Assembly: GCA_947427325.1 (NCBI GenBank)
Contig: CANEHP010000117.1
Location: 1 to 6,961, forward strand
DNA: 6,961 bases
Direction: 5' to 3'
Origin: an uncultured Clostridia bacterium
GTDB taxonomy: Bacteria > Bacillota > Clostridia > Oscillospirales > Ruminococcaceae
The position numbers were made by a program, and so were the translations under genes. A model generated the notes under the pieces. That model did no database searches. It was not told where the DNA came from and saw nothing but the letters and a program-made list of their open reading frames with translations. This document shows positions 6,905-6,961 of this stretch, one piece after another; position 1 is the stretch's first letter, and each line of letters starts with the position of its first letter.

Positions 6905-6961
6905 TCAGAGCGTGTTCACATAAAGCTCAGCACGCATCTTTTCGGCAAATTTTGCCGCCTG
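6905..6961 (-). CDS. C-terminal end of an unidentified protein (5' part outside the window)
   Basis: An open frame enters from the window edge and gives 18 residues, QAAKFAEKMRAELYVNTL, before a TGA at 6905-6907. The sequence is mildly amphipathic and helical in look. It ends 18 nt before the start of the substrate-binding lipoprotein gene, and that gene's AAAGGA site lies in the gap, which is the spacing expected of an operon neighbour. I do not recognise the protein, and 18 residues are too few for a family call. The frame could be fortuitous, but its spacing and codon use make a real gene end likely. Confidence 0.5.
   Translation of the reverse strand, partial: QAAKFAEKMRAELYVNTL

Overview
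The window looks like an ordinary chromosomal stretch from a low-to-moderate GC Firmicute, most likely an anaerobic gut-type member of Clostridia (Ruminococcus/Eubacterium-like; this placement is an inference). The reasons are the strong AAAGGA/AAGGAG ribosome binding sites, a Gram-positive lipoprotein signal, the TTGACT-N16-TATAAT promoter, and a comEC-holA gene pair of the kind seen in many Firmicutes. All recognisable genes lie on the minus strand, so transcription runs from high to low coordinates. I see no tRNA, rRNA, CRISPR array, insertion sequence or prophage gene, and no gene-free stretch longer than about 135 bases.

Reading in the direction of transcription: the window opens with the last 18 codons of an unidentified protein (6905-6961). 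This is followed after 18 nt by a complete BtuF/FecB-type substrate-binding lipoprotein (5963-6886), probably for a cobalamin- or siderophore-like ligand. A 133-nt intergenic region then carries a near-consensus promoter and a short leader with a hairpin and a 9-bp direct repeat. That promoter drives alaS (alanyl-tRNA synthetase, 3202-5829), a HIT-family nucleotide hydrolase (2840-3181), comEC (DNA-uptake channel, 713-2746) and holA (DNA polymerase III delta subunit, from 709 and running off the window). These four genes form an apparent operon: alaS-HIT are 20 nt apart, HIT-comEC 93 nt, comEC-holA 3 nt, and no terminator is visible between them.

The genes join protein synthesis (alaS), nucleotide housekeeping (HIT), DNA uptake (comEC) and replication clamp loading (holA). 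The transport lipoprotein upstream appears to be a separate, older transcription unit.

There is no obvious new multi-gene system. Two details deserve attention. First, the C-terminal metallo-beta-lactamase-like domain of ComEC keeps the family's layout but has lost every recognisable metal-binding motif. Second, comEC has no Shine-Dalgarno next to its ATG. A good AAGGAG lies 66 nt upstream of the start codon, and a perfect 11-bp inverted repeat between them could loop out the intervening RNA and restore a 7-nt spacing. The same repeat could instead be the ends of a small inserted element.
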